Below, piece by piece: positions 34,738 to 43,673 of a stretch of DNA of 64,000 nt (position 1 is the first letter of the stretch; each line of letters opens with the position of its first letter). Under the pieces are notes generated by a model. The model worked only from the letters and a program-made list of their open reading frames with translations. It was not told the origin of the DNA and searched no databases. The stretch covers positions 327,030 through 391,029 of the forward strand of contig NZ_STGX01000002.1 of assembly GCF_004912155.1 (NCBI RefSeq), written 5' to 3'. This DNA is from Glycomyces paridis. GTDB taxonomy: Bacteria > Actinomycetota > Actinomycetes > Mycobacteriales > Micromonosporaceae. The position numbers and the translations under genes were made by a program.

Positions 34738-36168
34738 TCAGGCCCGGCGCCTGCGGGTCGTCGCCAGGACGACGACGCCGAGTGCTAGCGCGCCGACGCC
34801 GACGCCGACCGCCATGAGCAGGCGGGTGCCGGTGAGCGGCAGGCCGCCGCCGCCGTCCGGGGAGGTCGCCTCGCCGGTGGTCGGGGCGGTTCCGGTGGTG
34901 GGCCCGCCGCTGGTCGGGACGGCGGTGGTGGGGGCGTCCGTCGTGGGCCCGTCGGTGGTCGGCCCATCAGTGGTCGGGCCGTCGGTCGTCGGACCGTCCG
35001 TGGTCGGCTCGTCCGTGGTCGGGCCGTCCGAGGTCGGGGCGTCGGTGGTCGGCTCGTCCGTCGTTGGCTCGTCCGAGGTCGGGGCGTCGGTGGTGTCGGT
35101 CGGGTCGACGTCCTCGCATTCGGGGAGGTCGCCGTTGAACGGGTAGTTGTGGATCTCCTGGCCGGAGCCGGGGAGGGTGCTGGAGCCGTGGACGAGGTTC
35201 CCGGTGAGGAACATGCGGCCGTTGGTGCCGGACATGCTCAGGGTCGTGGTGCTCGCCTGGGAGCCGGCGAGGACCGAGCCCTGGAGCTGGGTCGTGCCCT
35301 GGAGGTTGACCGTGGTCGCTTCGGGGAAGTTCCAGAGGAGGCGGTCGCGGATCGACTCCTGCGGGGTGTTGTTGAGGTTGAGCGTGACGGTGTCGCCGTA
35401 GAGGTTGACCAGGACGGTGGCGCCCGCAGGGATGTTCTCGAAGACGACGGACTGCATGCCGCCGCCCGCGCCCGTGAGGCCGCCGTCGACCGCGAAGACC
35501 TGGAGCGCCGAGGAACCGTCGCCGGTGAACACGGTCTGGAAGCCCTGGTTGTCGACCGTGCCGGTGGTGGCGCGGCGGGTCGCGTCCTCGGGGTAGGCGT
35601 AGCACAGGCTCGCTTCGGTGAGCTCGTCGCGCAGGCCCGCGTACTCGTCGACCGCGGCCGAGTCGATGACGGCGGTGGGGATGACCTCGCCGGTGGCGGT
35701 TCCCGCCACGCGCACGACGCCGGACTCCGCGCCCTCCTCGGCGAGGAGGCGCTGCTCGGTGGCGATCGTCAGGCTCCCGCCGACCTGCATGTAGTCGGAG
35801 CCGGTGGGCGGGGGCACGCGGGAGCCGACGCCCGCGATGCCGACGTTGTAGACCGCCGAGCCGGAGGTCTTGTTCTGGTCGAAGTCGCCGAGGACGACGT
35901 TGCGGCCCTCCGACTCGGCGGCCGAGCCGGTCACGCTGAAGTCGCCGCCGACGAAGACGTTGACCGAGTCGTCGTACCCGGCGATCGGGCCGCTGCCGTT
36001 GTCGGGGAACGGGTCGGGGCAGTCGGGCCCGCCGCAGGGGCCCAGCCCGCCCGGCAGGGTCGCGGCGAGCGCCTCGACGCTGGAGAGCGCGAACGCGGCC
36101 ACGGCGACGGCCGCCGAGGCGGCCAGCACCACCGACGTCCTGGCGCGGAGACGGGACTTGGCGGGCAT
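34738..36168 (-). CDS. secreted choice-of-anchor A surface protein with LPXTG-type sorting signal
   Basis: A 476-residue protein. Signal peptide (SVVLAASAAVAVAAFALSSV), a choice-of-anchor A domain (VFVGGDFSVTGSAAESEGRN, YNVGIAGVG, LVNLYGDTVTLNLNN, GSVLAGSQASTTT), a Thr/Pro-rich repeat stalk with DGPTT, DEPTT and DAPTS units, then sortase motif LPLTG, a membrane helix and an RRRRA tail. It should be covalently attached to peptidoglycan by a sortase. No sortase gene is in the window. The ligand and role are unknown. Confidence 0.87.
   Translation of the reverse strand: MPAKSRLRARTSVVLAASAAVAVAAFALSSVEALAATLPGGLGPCGGPDCPDPFPDNGSGPIAGYDDSVNVFVGGDFSVTGSAAESEGRNVVLGDFDQNKTSGSAVYNVGIAGVGSRVPPPTGSDYMQVGGSLTIATEQRLLAEEGAESGVVRVAGTATGEVIPTAVIDSAAVDEYAGLRDELTEASLCYAYPEDATRRATTGTVDNQGFQTVFTGDGSSALQVFAVDGGLTGAGGGMQSVVFENIPAGATVLVNLYGDTVTLNLNNTPQESIRDRLLWNFPEATTVNLQGTTQLQGSVLAGSQASTTTLSMSGTNGRMFLTGNLVHGSSTLPGSGQEIHNYPFNGDLPECEDVDPTDTTDAPTSDEPTTDEPTTDAPTSDGPTTDEPTTDGPTTDGPTTDGPTTDGPTTDAPTTAVPTSGGPTTGTAPTTGEATSPDGGGGLPLTGTRLLMAVGVGVGALALGVVVLATTRRRRA
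34918..35094 (-). repeat. pentapeptide repeat tract in the surface-protein stalk
   Basis: About twelve near-identical 15-bp units encoding D-(G/E/A)-P-T-(T/S). The tract is prone to copy-number change and forms a rigid stalk. Confidence 0.8.
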
Positions 36169-36265
36169 GGGCTTCCTCCGAGGACGGGCCGGCGACGGCG
36201 TCGGTCCTCTTCATAGCAGCGCCGCGACCGTCCTCATCGGATTTCGGCCGAAACGGCCGCGTCCG

Positions 36266-37744
36266 CTACTGGAGCGCGAAGTCCACGACCGCCTCGGTGC
36301 CGCCCTCGGCGCGCGGGCGCATGTCGATCGTGCCGCGCAGCTCCCCGGTGACGAGCGTGTGCACGATCTGGAGGCCCAGGCGGGTGGAGTCGGCGATGCG
36401 GAAGCCCTCCGGCAGGCCCTTGCCGTGGTCGGTGACGGTGACGCGGAAGCGGTCGCCGTCGCGCGCCACGCCGAGGACGACCTCGCCCTCCTGCCCGGGC
36501 GGGTAGGCGTGCTCGACGGCGTTCTGGAGCAGTTCGTTGACGACCATGACCAGCGGGGTCGCGTACTCGCTGGGGAGGACCCCGAAGGTGCCCTCGCGCC
36601 GCAGCGTCACCTTCGACTCGGCGACGGAGACCTCGACGGCCATCGAGGCGACGCGGTCGACGATCTGGTCGAAGCCCACCGACTCGTCGGAGGACTGCGC
36701 GAGCGTCTCGTGGACCAGGGCGATCGAGGCGACGCGGCGCACCGACTCCTCCAGCGAGACGCGCGCCTGCGGTGAGCCGACCCGGCGGGCCTGGAGGCGC
36801 AGGAGTGCGGCGACGGTCTGGAGGTTGTTCTTGACGCGGTGGTGGATCTCGCGGATCGTGGCGTCCTTGGTGACCAGTTCGCGGTCGAGGCGGCGGACCT
36901 CGGTGATGTCGCGGACGAGGACGAGCGCGCCGGCGGCCTTGCCGCCCGGGCGCAGCGGCAGAGCCCGCATGAGGACCGTGGCGCCCTTGGCCTCGATCTC
37001 CTTGCGGCGCGGGGTGCCCCCGGCGAGCGCGTCGGCGATGCGGCGGGCTGCGTCGGCGCCGACCTCGGGGCTGGAGGGAAGGCTGCGGGTGAGCTCGGCG
37101 AGGTCGCGGTCCCGCAGGTGGCCGGTGACGCCCATGCGCCGGTAGGCCGAGAGCGCGTTCGGGGAGGCGTAGCGGACGAGGCCGTCGCCGCCGATGCGCA
37201 CGAGGCCGTCGCCGATGCGCGGCGCCGTGGTCGGCTCGCCGGGCAGCAGCGGGGGCGGGAAGCCGCCGTCAGTGAGCATCTGCACCAGGTAGTCGGCGGT
37301 CTTGAGGTAGTTGATCTCCAGGTGGGAGGGGCTGCGGGTGTCCGAGAGGTTGGTGTCGCGGGCGGCGACGGCGATGACCTCGCGGCGGTCGCGGCGGCGC
37401 ACGGGGATCGCCTCGTGGCGGGCGGCGACGTCGCCGCGCCAGACCGGGTCGCCCTCGCGGAAGATGCGGCCCTCGGTGAAGGCCACGTTGAGGTGCTGGG
37501 CGTCGTCGCCTTCGAGGATGCGCCCGACCTGGTCCTCCTCGTACGCGGTGGGGCCGGTGGTGGGCCGCACCTGGGCGAGGCACACGAAGCGCCCCGGGCG
37601 GTCCTTGACGGCGCCCCAGAGGAGGAAGTCGGCGAAGGAGAGGTCGGCGAGGAGCTGCCATTCGGCGACCAGGCGCTGGAGGTGCGCCGCGGAGTTGGAG
37701 GTCAGGTCGGTGTGGGCGCTGACGACGTCACGGAGTGTGGACAC
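36266..37744 (-). CDS. pdtaS: PdtaS-like cytosolic sensor histidine kinase
   Basis: A 492-residue kinase without membrane helices: an N-terminal GAF-like domain (about 1-150), a PAS-like domain (GLVRIGGDGLVRYASPNALSAYRRM), then a HisKA_2-type core with the phosphoacceptor in IREIHHRVKNNLQTVAALLRLQ and an ATPase domain (VMVVNELLQNAVEHAYPPG, VTDHGKGLPEGF). It matches actinobacterial PdtaS, which phosphorylates the antiterminator PdtaR. No PdtaR is in the window. GTG 37744 follows TACCAT (37757-37752) by 7 nt, a leaderless arrangement. Confidence 0.93.
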   Translation of the reverse strand: MSTLRDVVSAHTDLTSNSAAHLQRLVAEWQLLADLSFADFLLWGAVKDRPGRFVCLAQVRPTTGPTAYEEDQVGRILEGDDAQHLNVAFTEGRIFREGDPVWRGDVAARHEAIPVRRRDRREVIAVAARDTNLSDTRSPSHLEINYLKTADYLVQMLTDGGFPPPLLPGEPTTAPRIGDGLVRIGGDGLVRYASPNALSAYRRMGVTGHLRDRDLAELTRSLPSSPEVGADAARRIADALAGGTPRRKEIEAKGATVLMRALPLRPGGKAAGALVLVRDITEVRRLDRELVTKDATIREIHHRVKNNLQTVAALLRLQARRVGSPQARVSLEESVRRVASIALVHETLAQSSDESVGFDQIVDRVASMAVEVSVAESKVTLRREGTFGVLPSEYATPLVMVVNELLQNAVEHAYPPGQEGEVVLGVARDGDRFRVTVTDHGKGLPEGFRIADSTRLGLQIVHTLVTGELRGTIDMRPRAEGGTEAVVDFALQ

Positions 37745-37840
37745 CCGGACAATGGTAGCGGCGGTTTCGGCGCGGGCCGGTCGGCCGCCGGAGACGGAGC
37801 CGCCCCGCCTCGGAGGGGGCGGGGCGTTCGCCGCGGGCTG

Positions 37841-38146
37841 CTACGACGGCATCGTGATGTCGGGCTTATCCAGTTCTTCGACGTTGACGTCCTTGAAGGT
37901 CAGGACGCGGACGTGCTTGACGAAGCGCGCCGGGCGGTACATGTCCCAGACCCACGCGTCGGTCATCTCGACCTCGAAGTAGGTCTCGGCGTCGGCGCCC
38001 CGCACGTGGACTTCGACCGCGTTCGCCAGGTAGAACCGCCGTTCGGTCTCGACGACGTAGGTGAACTGCCGGACGATGTCCCGGTACTCCCGGTACAGCT
38101 GCAGCTCCATGTCGGTCTCGTACTTCTCGAGGTCCTCGGCGCTCAA
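37841..38146 (-). CDS. DUF2469 family protein
   Basis: A 101-residue acidic protein with the family core SAEDLEKYETDMELQLYREY, FTYVVETERRFYLANAV and VRGADAETYFEVEMTDAWVWDMYRPARF. The function is unknown; the gene lies just behind rnhB in most actinobacteria, as it does here. TTG 38146 is the start because AAGGAGGAG lies directly upstream and the conserved N-terminus begins at it. Confidence 0.9.
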   Translation of the reverse strand: MSAEDLEKYETDMELQLYREYRDIVRQFTYVVETERRFYLANAVEVHVRGADAETYFEVEMTDAWVWDMYRPARFVKHVRVLTFKDVNVEELDKPDITMPS

Positions 38147-38292
38147 CGCTCCTCCTTCTCTGGCGGCGGTCTCAACGATAGTGCGCGGGTGCCCCGCCCC
38201 GCTCGCGGCTCTCGCGGCGAACGCTTGCGCGGTCGCTATTTCACACCCGGTCCGCGCCGGGCGCCGCCCCGGCGGGGCGGGCGGGCCCGCGT

Positions 38293-38940
38293 TCAGGCGC
38301 GCGCGGGGGCGAACGGGGCGACGTTCGCGTAGGAGAGACGGTGCTGCTCGCACGCCCCCCAGCGGCGCAGCGCGGCCTCGTGCGCGGCCGTGCCGTATCC
38401 CTTGTGGACAGCGAAGCCGTACTCGGGGCGCTCGCGGTCGAGCTCGACCATGATCCGGTCCCTGGTGACCTTGGCGACCACGCCCGCCGCCGCCACGCAC
38501 GCGGCCGTCCGGTCGCCCTTGACGACGCCGAGGCTCCCCGGCAGCCCCGGCACCGCGAACCCGTCGGTGAGGACGAAGCCGGGCCGCTCTGGCAGGCGGG
38601 CGACGGCCACGCGCATCCCCTCCAGGTTGCACACGGCGATGCCGCGCCGGTCGATCTCCTCGGGGCCGTACGTGACCGTGGCGATCCGCGCCCGCGAGCG
38701 CAGCAGCCTTGCGAAGACGCGCTCGCGCGCGGCCTCGGTGAGCAGCTTCGAGTCGTCGAGCTCCTCGGGCCGGGCGCTCGGCGGCAGGCTCACCGCCGCG
38801 ACGACCAGCGGCCCCGCGCAGGCGCCGCGTCCGGCCTCGTCGGCCCCGGCCACCGGGCCGAGGCCGCGGCGGGCGAGCGCCGACTCCAGCGCGTACAGGT
38901 CGCCGTCGCGCCGCATCCGGGAGGGGGCCGGGCGGAGCAC
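38293..38940 (-). CDS. rnhB: ribonuclease HII
   Basis: A 215-residue RNase HII that removes RNA from RNA-DNA hybrids. Catalytic acidic residues lie in VAGADEAGRGACAGP (D, E) and VLTDGFAVP (D); KVTRDRIM is conserved. GTG 38940, two bases after the lepB stop, is preferred because the relatives start with a similar short basic stretch; ATG 38916 is an alternative. It is part of the lepB-lepB-rnhB operon. Confidence 0.9.
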   Translation of the reverse strand: MLRPAPSRMRRDGDLYALESALARRGLGPVAGADEAGRGACAGPLVVAAVSLPPSARPEELDDSKLLTEAARERVFARLLRSRARIATVTYGPEEIDRRGIAVCNLEGMRVAVARLPERPGFVLTDGFAVPGLPGSLGVVKGDRTAACVAAAGVVAKVTRDRIMVELDRERPEYGFAVHKGYGTAAHEAALRRWGACEQHRLSYANVAPFAPARA

Positions 38941-38942
38941 GG

Positions 38943-39641
38943 TCAGGACGGCTCGGGGACGTCGTCGTAGGTCTCGGGGATGGCGAACCAGTTGAAGTCC
39001 GAGAAGGGCCAGAACAGCACGAACGCCTTGCCGATGACCGCGTCCACCGAGATGGTCGCGCCCTCGACGCTTCCGCCGTTGCGGATGTACCGCTCGCGCG
39101 AGTCGCCCGAGGCCGAGCGGTGGTCGCCCATGACCCACAGGCGCCCCTCGGGGACGATCACGTCGAACGGGTCGCCCGAGGGCGGGTCCTGCTCGCCGGT
39201 CAGCGGGTTCACGTACAGGTAGGAGGTCTCGTCGAGGGGCTGGCCGTTGACGGTGATGCGGCCCTGGTCGTCGCAGCACACCACGTGGTCGCCGCCGACG
39301 GCGATGACCCGCTTGATGAACTCGTCCTCCTCCTCGACCGAGCGCCAGTCCTTGGGGGCGGTGAAGACGATGATCTCGCCGCGCTCGGGGTCGGAGAAGT
39401 CGTGCACGAGCTTGTTGACCAGGACCCGGTCGTTGATCTGGAGGGTGGTCTCCATCGAGCCCGAGGGGATGTAATAGGTCTGGACGACCCAGGTCCGCAC
39501 GACGATGGCGACCAGGATGGCCACGCCGAGCAGGATGGGCAGTTCCTTCCAGAACGATCCCTTCTTCTTGGGCTGCTGCTTTTCCGAGGATTCCTCGGCG
39601 CCTTCGCCGTCGGCGCCGGGCGCTTGCCCTTCTTCGATCAC
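38943..39641 (-). CDS. lepB: signal peptidase I (second copy)
   Basis: A 232-residue type I signal peptidase: an acidic N-terminus, one membrane helix (LPILLGVAILVAIVVRTWVV), catalytic Ser in YYIPSGSMETTL, catalytic Lys in EFIKRVIAVGGD and the box E motif VMGDHRSASGDSR. It removes signal peptides outside the membrane. GTG 39641 overlaps the stop of the first lepB copy by 4 nt (GTGA). Confidence 0.94.
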   Translation of the reverse strand: MIEEGQAPGADGEGAEESSEKQQPKKKGSFWKELPILLGVAILVAIVVRTWVVQTYYIPSGSMETTLQINDRVLVNKLVHDFSDPERGEIIVFTAPKDWRSVEEEDEFIKRVIAVGGDHVVCCDDQGRITVNGQPLDETSYLYVNPLTGEQDPPSGDPFDVIVPEGRLWVMGDHRSASGDSRERYIRNGGSVEGATISVDAVIGKAFVLFWPFSDFNWFAIPETYDDVPEPS

Positions 39642-40882
39642 GGTGCGAGTCTACGCGCTCGCACTCCGGCCCCAGAGGTGCCCGGCCGCGCCGCGGCCTG
39701 CGAACCGTTCACCGGTATCACCGTGGCGGGCAACGAAGGTGGTGAATGCCAGGAGGTGTCGAGCGCGGGGGCGGCGGTCGCGGCCCCCGCGGGGGCGGCC
39801 TCGCCGCCGGTGCCCTCCAACACGTCGAAGGACGCGGGGATCTCCAGCTCGGTGGCCCGGTCGGTGGGCCACACCAGCGCGATGGCGCGGCCGATGACGT
39901 TCTCGACCGGGACCGGCCCCTGGCAGCGGGAGTCCTTGGAGTTCCCGCGGTGGTCCCCCATCACCCACACCTCGCCCTCGGGGACGGTCACCTCCTCGAA
40001 CACCCGCGAATGGCAGGTGCCGGGGTCGACGTCGAGCGGGGCGTTGTCGTAGACGTAGGCCTCCTCGTGCAGGGACACGCCGTTGACGACCACGTTCCCG
40101 TCCGCGTCGCAGCAGGAGACCGTGTCGCCGCCGACGGCGATGACGCGCTTGATGAAGTCCTTCTCGTCGGGCTCGGCCAGGCCGATGAGGTCGAGGACGC
40201 CCGTGGTGAAGTCGGAGACGAGCGAGTCGTCCCCCGCCGCGGGCCGGTACTCGGGGTCCCAGCTGTCGGTGCCGCGGAAGACCACGACCTCGCCGCGCTG
40301 GGGGCTGCGCAGCGTCGTGGTGAGCTTGAGGACCAGGACCTTGTCGCCCTCCTGGAGGGTCTGCTCCATCGAGCCGGACGGGATGTAGAACGGCTGCACC
40401 GCGAAGGTGCGCAGCAGGACGGCCGCGGAGAAGGCGACGACGAGCAGCAGCGGCAGCTCGACCCACAGCGACAGGTACTGGCGCTTGTGCGGCTGCGACA
40501 GGCGGCTCTCGGACTCGCGCCTGCGCGGCTCGGCCCCGTCGTCGACCTTGTCGTGCGCGCCGGTGCGGGCCTTGGCGCGGTCGTGCGGCCCGGCCGCACG
40601 CTCGCGTTCGGCCGCCACGCGGTCGCGGGGCCCTGTAGGTCCTTCGACGCGGTCGCGCGGGCCCGTGGCGCCCTCCACCCGGTCGCGCGGGCCGGTCGCG
40701 CCCTCGACGCGCCGGATCGGGCGCGTGGAGCCGCTGCCGGCGACGGGCCCGGTGGGCAGGGCGCCGGATCGGCGGGGGTCGGAGGGGGGAGGGTCGGAGG
40801 GCGGCCGGCCGCCGGGACCGGGAAGTCGGTTCCAGTCGATGCGGCGCGGCCCCTTCGGCCCGCCGGGGGAACCAGGGCTCAT
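39638..40882 (-). CDS. lepB: signal peptidase I (first copy, with long N-terminal region)
   Basis: About 414 residues. A cytoplasmic N-terminal region of about 150 residues, rich in Pro, Arg and Gly, carries three copies of a ten-residue RVEGATGPRD-like unit; then a membrane helix (LPLLLVVAFSAAVLLRTFAV), catalytic Ser in FYIPSGSMEQTL, catalytic Lys in KDFIKRVIAVGGD and VMGDHRGNSKDSR. A C-terminal extension of about 60 residues after the catalytic fold is unusual. TACGCT (40894-40889) ends 6 nt before ATG 40882, a leaderless start. Tandem lepB genes may divide secretory substrates. Confidence 0.92.
   Translation of the reverse strand: MSPGSPGGPKGPRRIDWNRLPGPGGRPPSDPPPSDPRRSGALPTGPVAGSGSTRPIRRVEGATGPRDRVEGATGPRDRVEGPTGPRDRVAAERERAAGPHDRAKARTGAHDKVDDGAEPRRRESESRLSQPHKRQYLSLWVELPLLLVVAFSAAVLLRTFAVQPFYIPSGSMEQTLQEGDKVLVLKLTTTLRSPQRGEVVVFRGTDSWDPEYRPAAGDDSLVSDFTTGVLDLIGLAEPDEKDFIKRVIAVGGDTVSCCDADGNVVVNGVSLHEEAYVYDNAPLDVDPGTCHSRVFEEVTVPEGEVWVMGDHRGNSKDSRCQGPVPVENVIGRAIALVWPTDRATELEIPASFDVLEGTGGEAAPAGAATAAPALDTSWHSPPSLPATVIPVNGSQAAARPGTSGAGVRARRLAP
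40616..40711 (-). repeat. 30-bp coding repeat, three copies
   Basis: Encodes three tandem RVEG(A/P)TGPRD units in the cytoplasmic region of the first signal peptidase; the DNA copies differ at a few positions. Confidence 0.8.
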
Positions 40883-40919
40883 GCGCTGAGCGTAGCGGAA
40901 GCGGGCGGGAATGCGAAGA

Positions 40920-40940
40920 ACCCCGGGCATCGCCCGGGGT
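40920..40940 (-). terminator. hairpin terminator after rplS
   Basis: Perfect 9-bp stem ACCCCGGGC with an ATC loop, followed by TTCTTC on the minus strand, between rplS and lepB. Confidence 0.75.
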
Positions 40941-41002
40941 CCTCCGAAAGTCGCAGTGCCCTTGGGGGGCACGGTTCCCCGCCGCGAAGACGGGTCGCGA
41001 GA

Positions 41003-41350
41003 CTAGATCTCGCGCTTCTCCTTGATCTTGGCGGCCTTGCCCTTGCGGTCGCGCAGGTAGTACAGCTTCGCGCGGCGGACCTTGCCTCGCATGGCGATCT
41101 CGATCGCGTCGACCATGGGGCCGTGGACGGGGAAGGTGCGCTCGACGCCGATGCCGTAGCTCAGCTTGCGGACCGTGAAGGTCTCGCCGAGGCCCGCGCC
41201 GTGGCGGCGGATGACGACGCCCTGGAACACCTGGACACGGGACCGGGCGCCTTCCTGGACTCGGACGTTCACCTTGACGGTGTCGCCGGGACGGAAGTCC
41301 GGCACGTCGGCGCGCATGGAGGCGGCGTTCAGCTCATCCAGAATGTTCAT
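41003..41350 (-). CDS. rplS: 50S ribosomal protein L19
   Basis: A 115-residue L19 at the 30S-50S interface. Motifs [23 protein letters not shown] (start), [26 protein letters not shown] and [20 protein letters not shown] are the family pattern. It follows trmD by 86 bp in the conserved order rpsP-khpA-rimM-trmD-rplS. Confidence 0.97.
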   Translation of the reverse strand: MNILDELNAASMRADVPDFRPGDTVKVNVRVQEGARSRVQVFQGVVIRRHGAGLGETFTVRKLSYGIGVERTFPVHGPMVDAIEIAMRGKVRRAKLYYLRDRKGKAAKIKEKREI

Positions 41351-41436
41351 GGTTTTCAGACCTCATCGATTGATCTCGCTAGAAGTTCCTCCGCGAGAGG
41401 TACCGCTTGAACGAACGGCACGTCACGGGAACTCGT

Positions 41437-42213
41437 CTACTCTGCCACAACCTGCTCGGGCAGGGCGAACCCGGCCCCTTGAAGTAGGCGCCGGTCACGT
41501 TGATCGAGGCTACCCGCCTCCAGCCGCGCCAGCAAGTCCGGGCGGGCCCGCGCGGTGCGCAGGAGCGCCTGGTCGCGGCGCCAGCGGTCGACCTTCCCGT
41601 GATCGCCCGAAAGGAGGACGGGCGGGACCTCGCGCCCGCGCCACTCGGCGGGTCGCGTGTAGGCGGGGGCCTCCAGGAGGCCCGCGTTGTGCGACTCGTC
41701 GTCGAGCGAGGCGGCGTTGCCGAGGACGCCCGGCAGGAGCCGCGAGACGGCCTCGACGATCGCGAGGACGGCGACCTCGCCGCCGAAGAGCACGTAGTCG
41801 CCGATGGAGACCTCGGTGACCTCCATGCGCTCGGCCGCGTGGTCGACGACGCGCTGGTCGATGCCCTCGTAGCGCCCGCACGCGAACATGAGCCACGGCT
41901 CGGCGGCCAGCTCGCGCGCCAGGGCCTGCGTGAAGGGCCGCCCGGCGGGGCTGGTCACCAGCAGGCGCGGGCGGGCCTCGCCGTCTTCGGGCACGAGCTC
42001 GTCGAGGCACTCGCCCCACGGCTGCGGCTTCATGACCATGCCGGCCCCGCCCCCGGCGGGGGCGCCGTCCACCGAATGGTGCACGTCGTGGGTCCAGCGT
42101 CGCAGGTCGTGGACGTTCAGATCCAGCAGGCCGCGCTCGCGGGCGCGCCCGATGAGCGAGAGGTCCAGCGGCGCGAGGTACTCGGGGAAGACGGTGACGA
42201 CGTCGATGCGCAC
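41437..42213 (-). CDS. trmD: tRNA (guanine-N1-)-methyltransferase
   Basis: A 258-residue SPOUT methyltransferase that makes m1G37. Motifs: [45 protein letters not shown], the trefoil-knot SAM-binding residues in [13 protein letters not shown] and [18 protein letters not shown]. It lies 7 bp behind rimM in the same operon. Confidence 0.97.
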   Translation of the reverse strand: MRIDVVTVFPEYLAPLDLSLIGRARERGLLDLNVHDLRRWTHDVHHSVDGAPAGGGAGMVMKPQPWGECLDELVPEDGEARPRLLVTSPAGRPFTQALARELAAEPWLMFACGRYEGIDQRVVDHAAERMEVTEVSIGDYVLFGGEVAVLAIVEAVSRLLPGVLGNAASLDDESHNAGLLEAPAYTRPAEWRGREVPPVLLSGDHGKVDRWRRDQALLRTARARPDLLARLEAGSLDQRDRRLLQGAGFALPEQVVAE

Positions 42214-42220
42214 GGCGGCC

Positions 42221-42733
42221 TCACAGCTCCAGCAGGCCCGGAGGCAGGTCGACGGTGACGGTCTCGGTCTCGAAGTCGACGCCCAGGACCATCTCGGCGA
42301 CGAACGGGATGCGCGCGGGGTGCGTGCCCTCGCGCTTGACCACGAGGGTCTCGTGGCCCGCGCCGTGCTCGATCCGGGCGACCGTCCCGATCGGGTCGCC
42401 GCCCTCCTGGACGACCGCGAGGCCGACCAGGTCGTCGTCGCGGAACTCGTCGTCGGCGAGGTCGTCCTCGTCGACGTCGACCGCGAGCAGGACGCCGCGG
42501 AGGGCCTCGGACCCGTTGCGGTCCTGGACGCCCTCGAAGCCGATCATCGGCCGGCCCTGGTGCCAGCGCACGGTGACGGCCTTGAGCGGGGCGCCCTTGA
42601 GCGGCCCGCCGCGCGTGGCGAACTCCGCGCCGGGCTGGAACCGCGCGTCCGGGTCGTCGGTGCGCACCTCGACCACGACCTCGCCGCGCAGCCCGTGCGG
42701 GCGGACGATCCGGCCTACGACTACCTCTGCCAT
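42221..42733 (-). CDS. rimM: 16S rRNA processing protein RimM
   Basis: A 170-residue two-domain factor for maturation of the 30S head; it binds S19. The N-terminal domain shows [16 protein letters not shown] and the C-terminal PRC-barrel shows [16 protein letters not shown] and [17 protein letters not shown] hairpin separates it from khpA. Confidence 0.94.
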   Translation of the reverse strand: MAEVVVGRIVRPHGLRGEVVVEVRTDDPDARFQPGAEFATRGGPLKGAPLKAVTVRWHQGRPMIGFEGVQDRNGSEALRGVLLAVDVDEDDLADDEFRDDDLVGLAVVQEGGDPIGTVARIEHGAGHETLVVKREGTHPARIPFVAEMVLGVDFETETVTVDLPPGLLEL

Positions 42734-42755
42734 GGGAACCTTTCGGGGACAGCAC

Positions 42756-42785
42756 GACGGCCCCGGGGCGAACCCCGGGGCCGTC
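42756..42785 (-). terminator. intra-operon hairpin between khpA and rimM
   Basis: Perfect 13-bp stem GACGGCCCCGGGG with a CGAA loop, no T tract. Likely an attenuating terminator or RNA-stability element within the operon. Confidence 0.6.
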
Positions 42786-42793
42786 AGCGGACT

Positions 42794-43024
42794 TCAGTAG
42801 GAATCGACGACCTCGACGCGGATGCCGCGACCGCCGATCGAGCCGATGACCTGGCGCAGCGCGTTGACGGTCCGACCGCCCCGTCCGATCACCGTACCCA
42901 GGTCGTCCGGGTTCACCCGGACTTCCAGCCGCTTGCCGCGGCGGGAGTCGACCAGTCGGACGCGGACGTCGTCGGGATTGTCGACGATGCCTTTGACAAG
43001 GTGTTCAAGCGCCGGTCGCAGCAC
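42794..43024 (-). CDS. khpA: KH-domain RNA-binding protein
   Basis: A 76-residue single KH domain of the KhpA family (LVKGIVDNPDDVRV, then the GxxG loop in VIGRGGRTVNALRQVI). It binds RNA and partners KhpB/Jag in other bacteria. It starts 2 bp after the rpsP stop, so both are translated from one message. Confidence 0.93.
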   Translation of the reverse strand: MLRPALEHLVKGIVDNPDDVRVRLVDSRRGKRLEVRVNPDDLGTVIGRGGRTVNALRQVIGSIGGRGIRVEVVDSY

Positions 43025-43026
43025 GA

Positions 43027-43512
43027 TTACTCCCCTTTGGTCTCGGAGGCCTCGTCGGCTGCGGCCTCGACCTCTTCAGTCTTAGCCGATTCGTCGGCCT
43101 TGGCGGCGGACTTCTTCGCCTTCGGCGCGGCCTTCGCGGCCTCTTCCGGGACGTAGGCCTTCGACGGGTCGATGCCCGACTCCTTGAGGGCCGCGATGTA
43201 CAGCGACTCCTTCTCGGGCTTGGGCTCGGCGACCTTCAGCGGGGCCGGCTCGGGCAGGCCCTTGAAGCGCTGCCAGTCGCCGGTCTTGCGCAGGAGGGCC
43301 TTGACCGTGTCGGACGGCTGGGCGCCCACGGAGAGCCAGTGCTGGACGCGGTCGGACTTGACCTCGATCCGGGACGGGTTCTCCTTCGGGTGGTAGATCC
43401 CGACGTTCTCAATGACCTTGCCGTCGCGCTTGACGCGCGAGTCGGCGATGACGATGCGGTACTGGGGAGTACGGATCTTCCCCATTCGCGTGAGGCGAAT
43501 CTTCACTGCCAC
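43027..43512 (-). CDS. rpsP: 30S ribosomal protein S16
   Basis: A 161-residue S16. The core [20 protein letters not shown] to about residue 85 is canonical; a C-terminal Lys/Ala/Glu-rich tail of about 70 residues is typical of actinobacteria. GTG 43512 begins the canonical N-terminus, with AGGAG 10 nt upstream; the earlier in-frame start would add 15 unrelated residues. Confidence 0.95.
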   Translation of the reverse strand: MAVKIRLTRMGKIRTPQYRIVIADSRVKRDGKVIENVGIYHPKENPSRIEVKSDRVQHWLSVGAQPSDTVKALLRKTGDWQRFKGLPEPAPLKVAEPKPEKESLYIAALKESGIDPSKAYVPEEAAKAAPKAKKSAAKADESAKTEEVEAAADEASETKGE

Positions 43513-43654
43513 GTTCTTGTTACTCCTGTAATAAGGATCACGCAGCACGCACACCATCCAGGGGAATCACTCCGGATTGTGTTCGCGCTGAAACTTGGCC
43601 TTGCGTCACGGTAGTTGAGAGGGCTTCCGTCCCAAAGCTCATGTACAGCGACCG

Positions 43655-43660
43655 AGTCTA
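43655..43660 (-). promoter_or_regulatory. candidate -10 of the rpsP operon
   Basis: TAGACT on the minus strand, 143 bp before the rpsP start and just after the proS stop. No clear -35; leader of about 135 nt. Confidence 0.4.
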
Positions 43661-43673
43661 GCGCACCGTGCGA

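Noticed and set aside
34918..35094. Regular short repeats resembling a CRISPR array.
   Set aside because: They are in-frame 15-bp coding repeats of the surface-protein stalk with no spacers.
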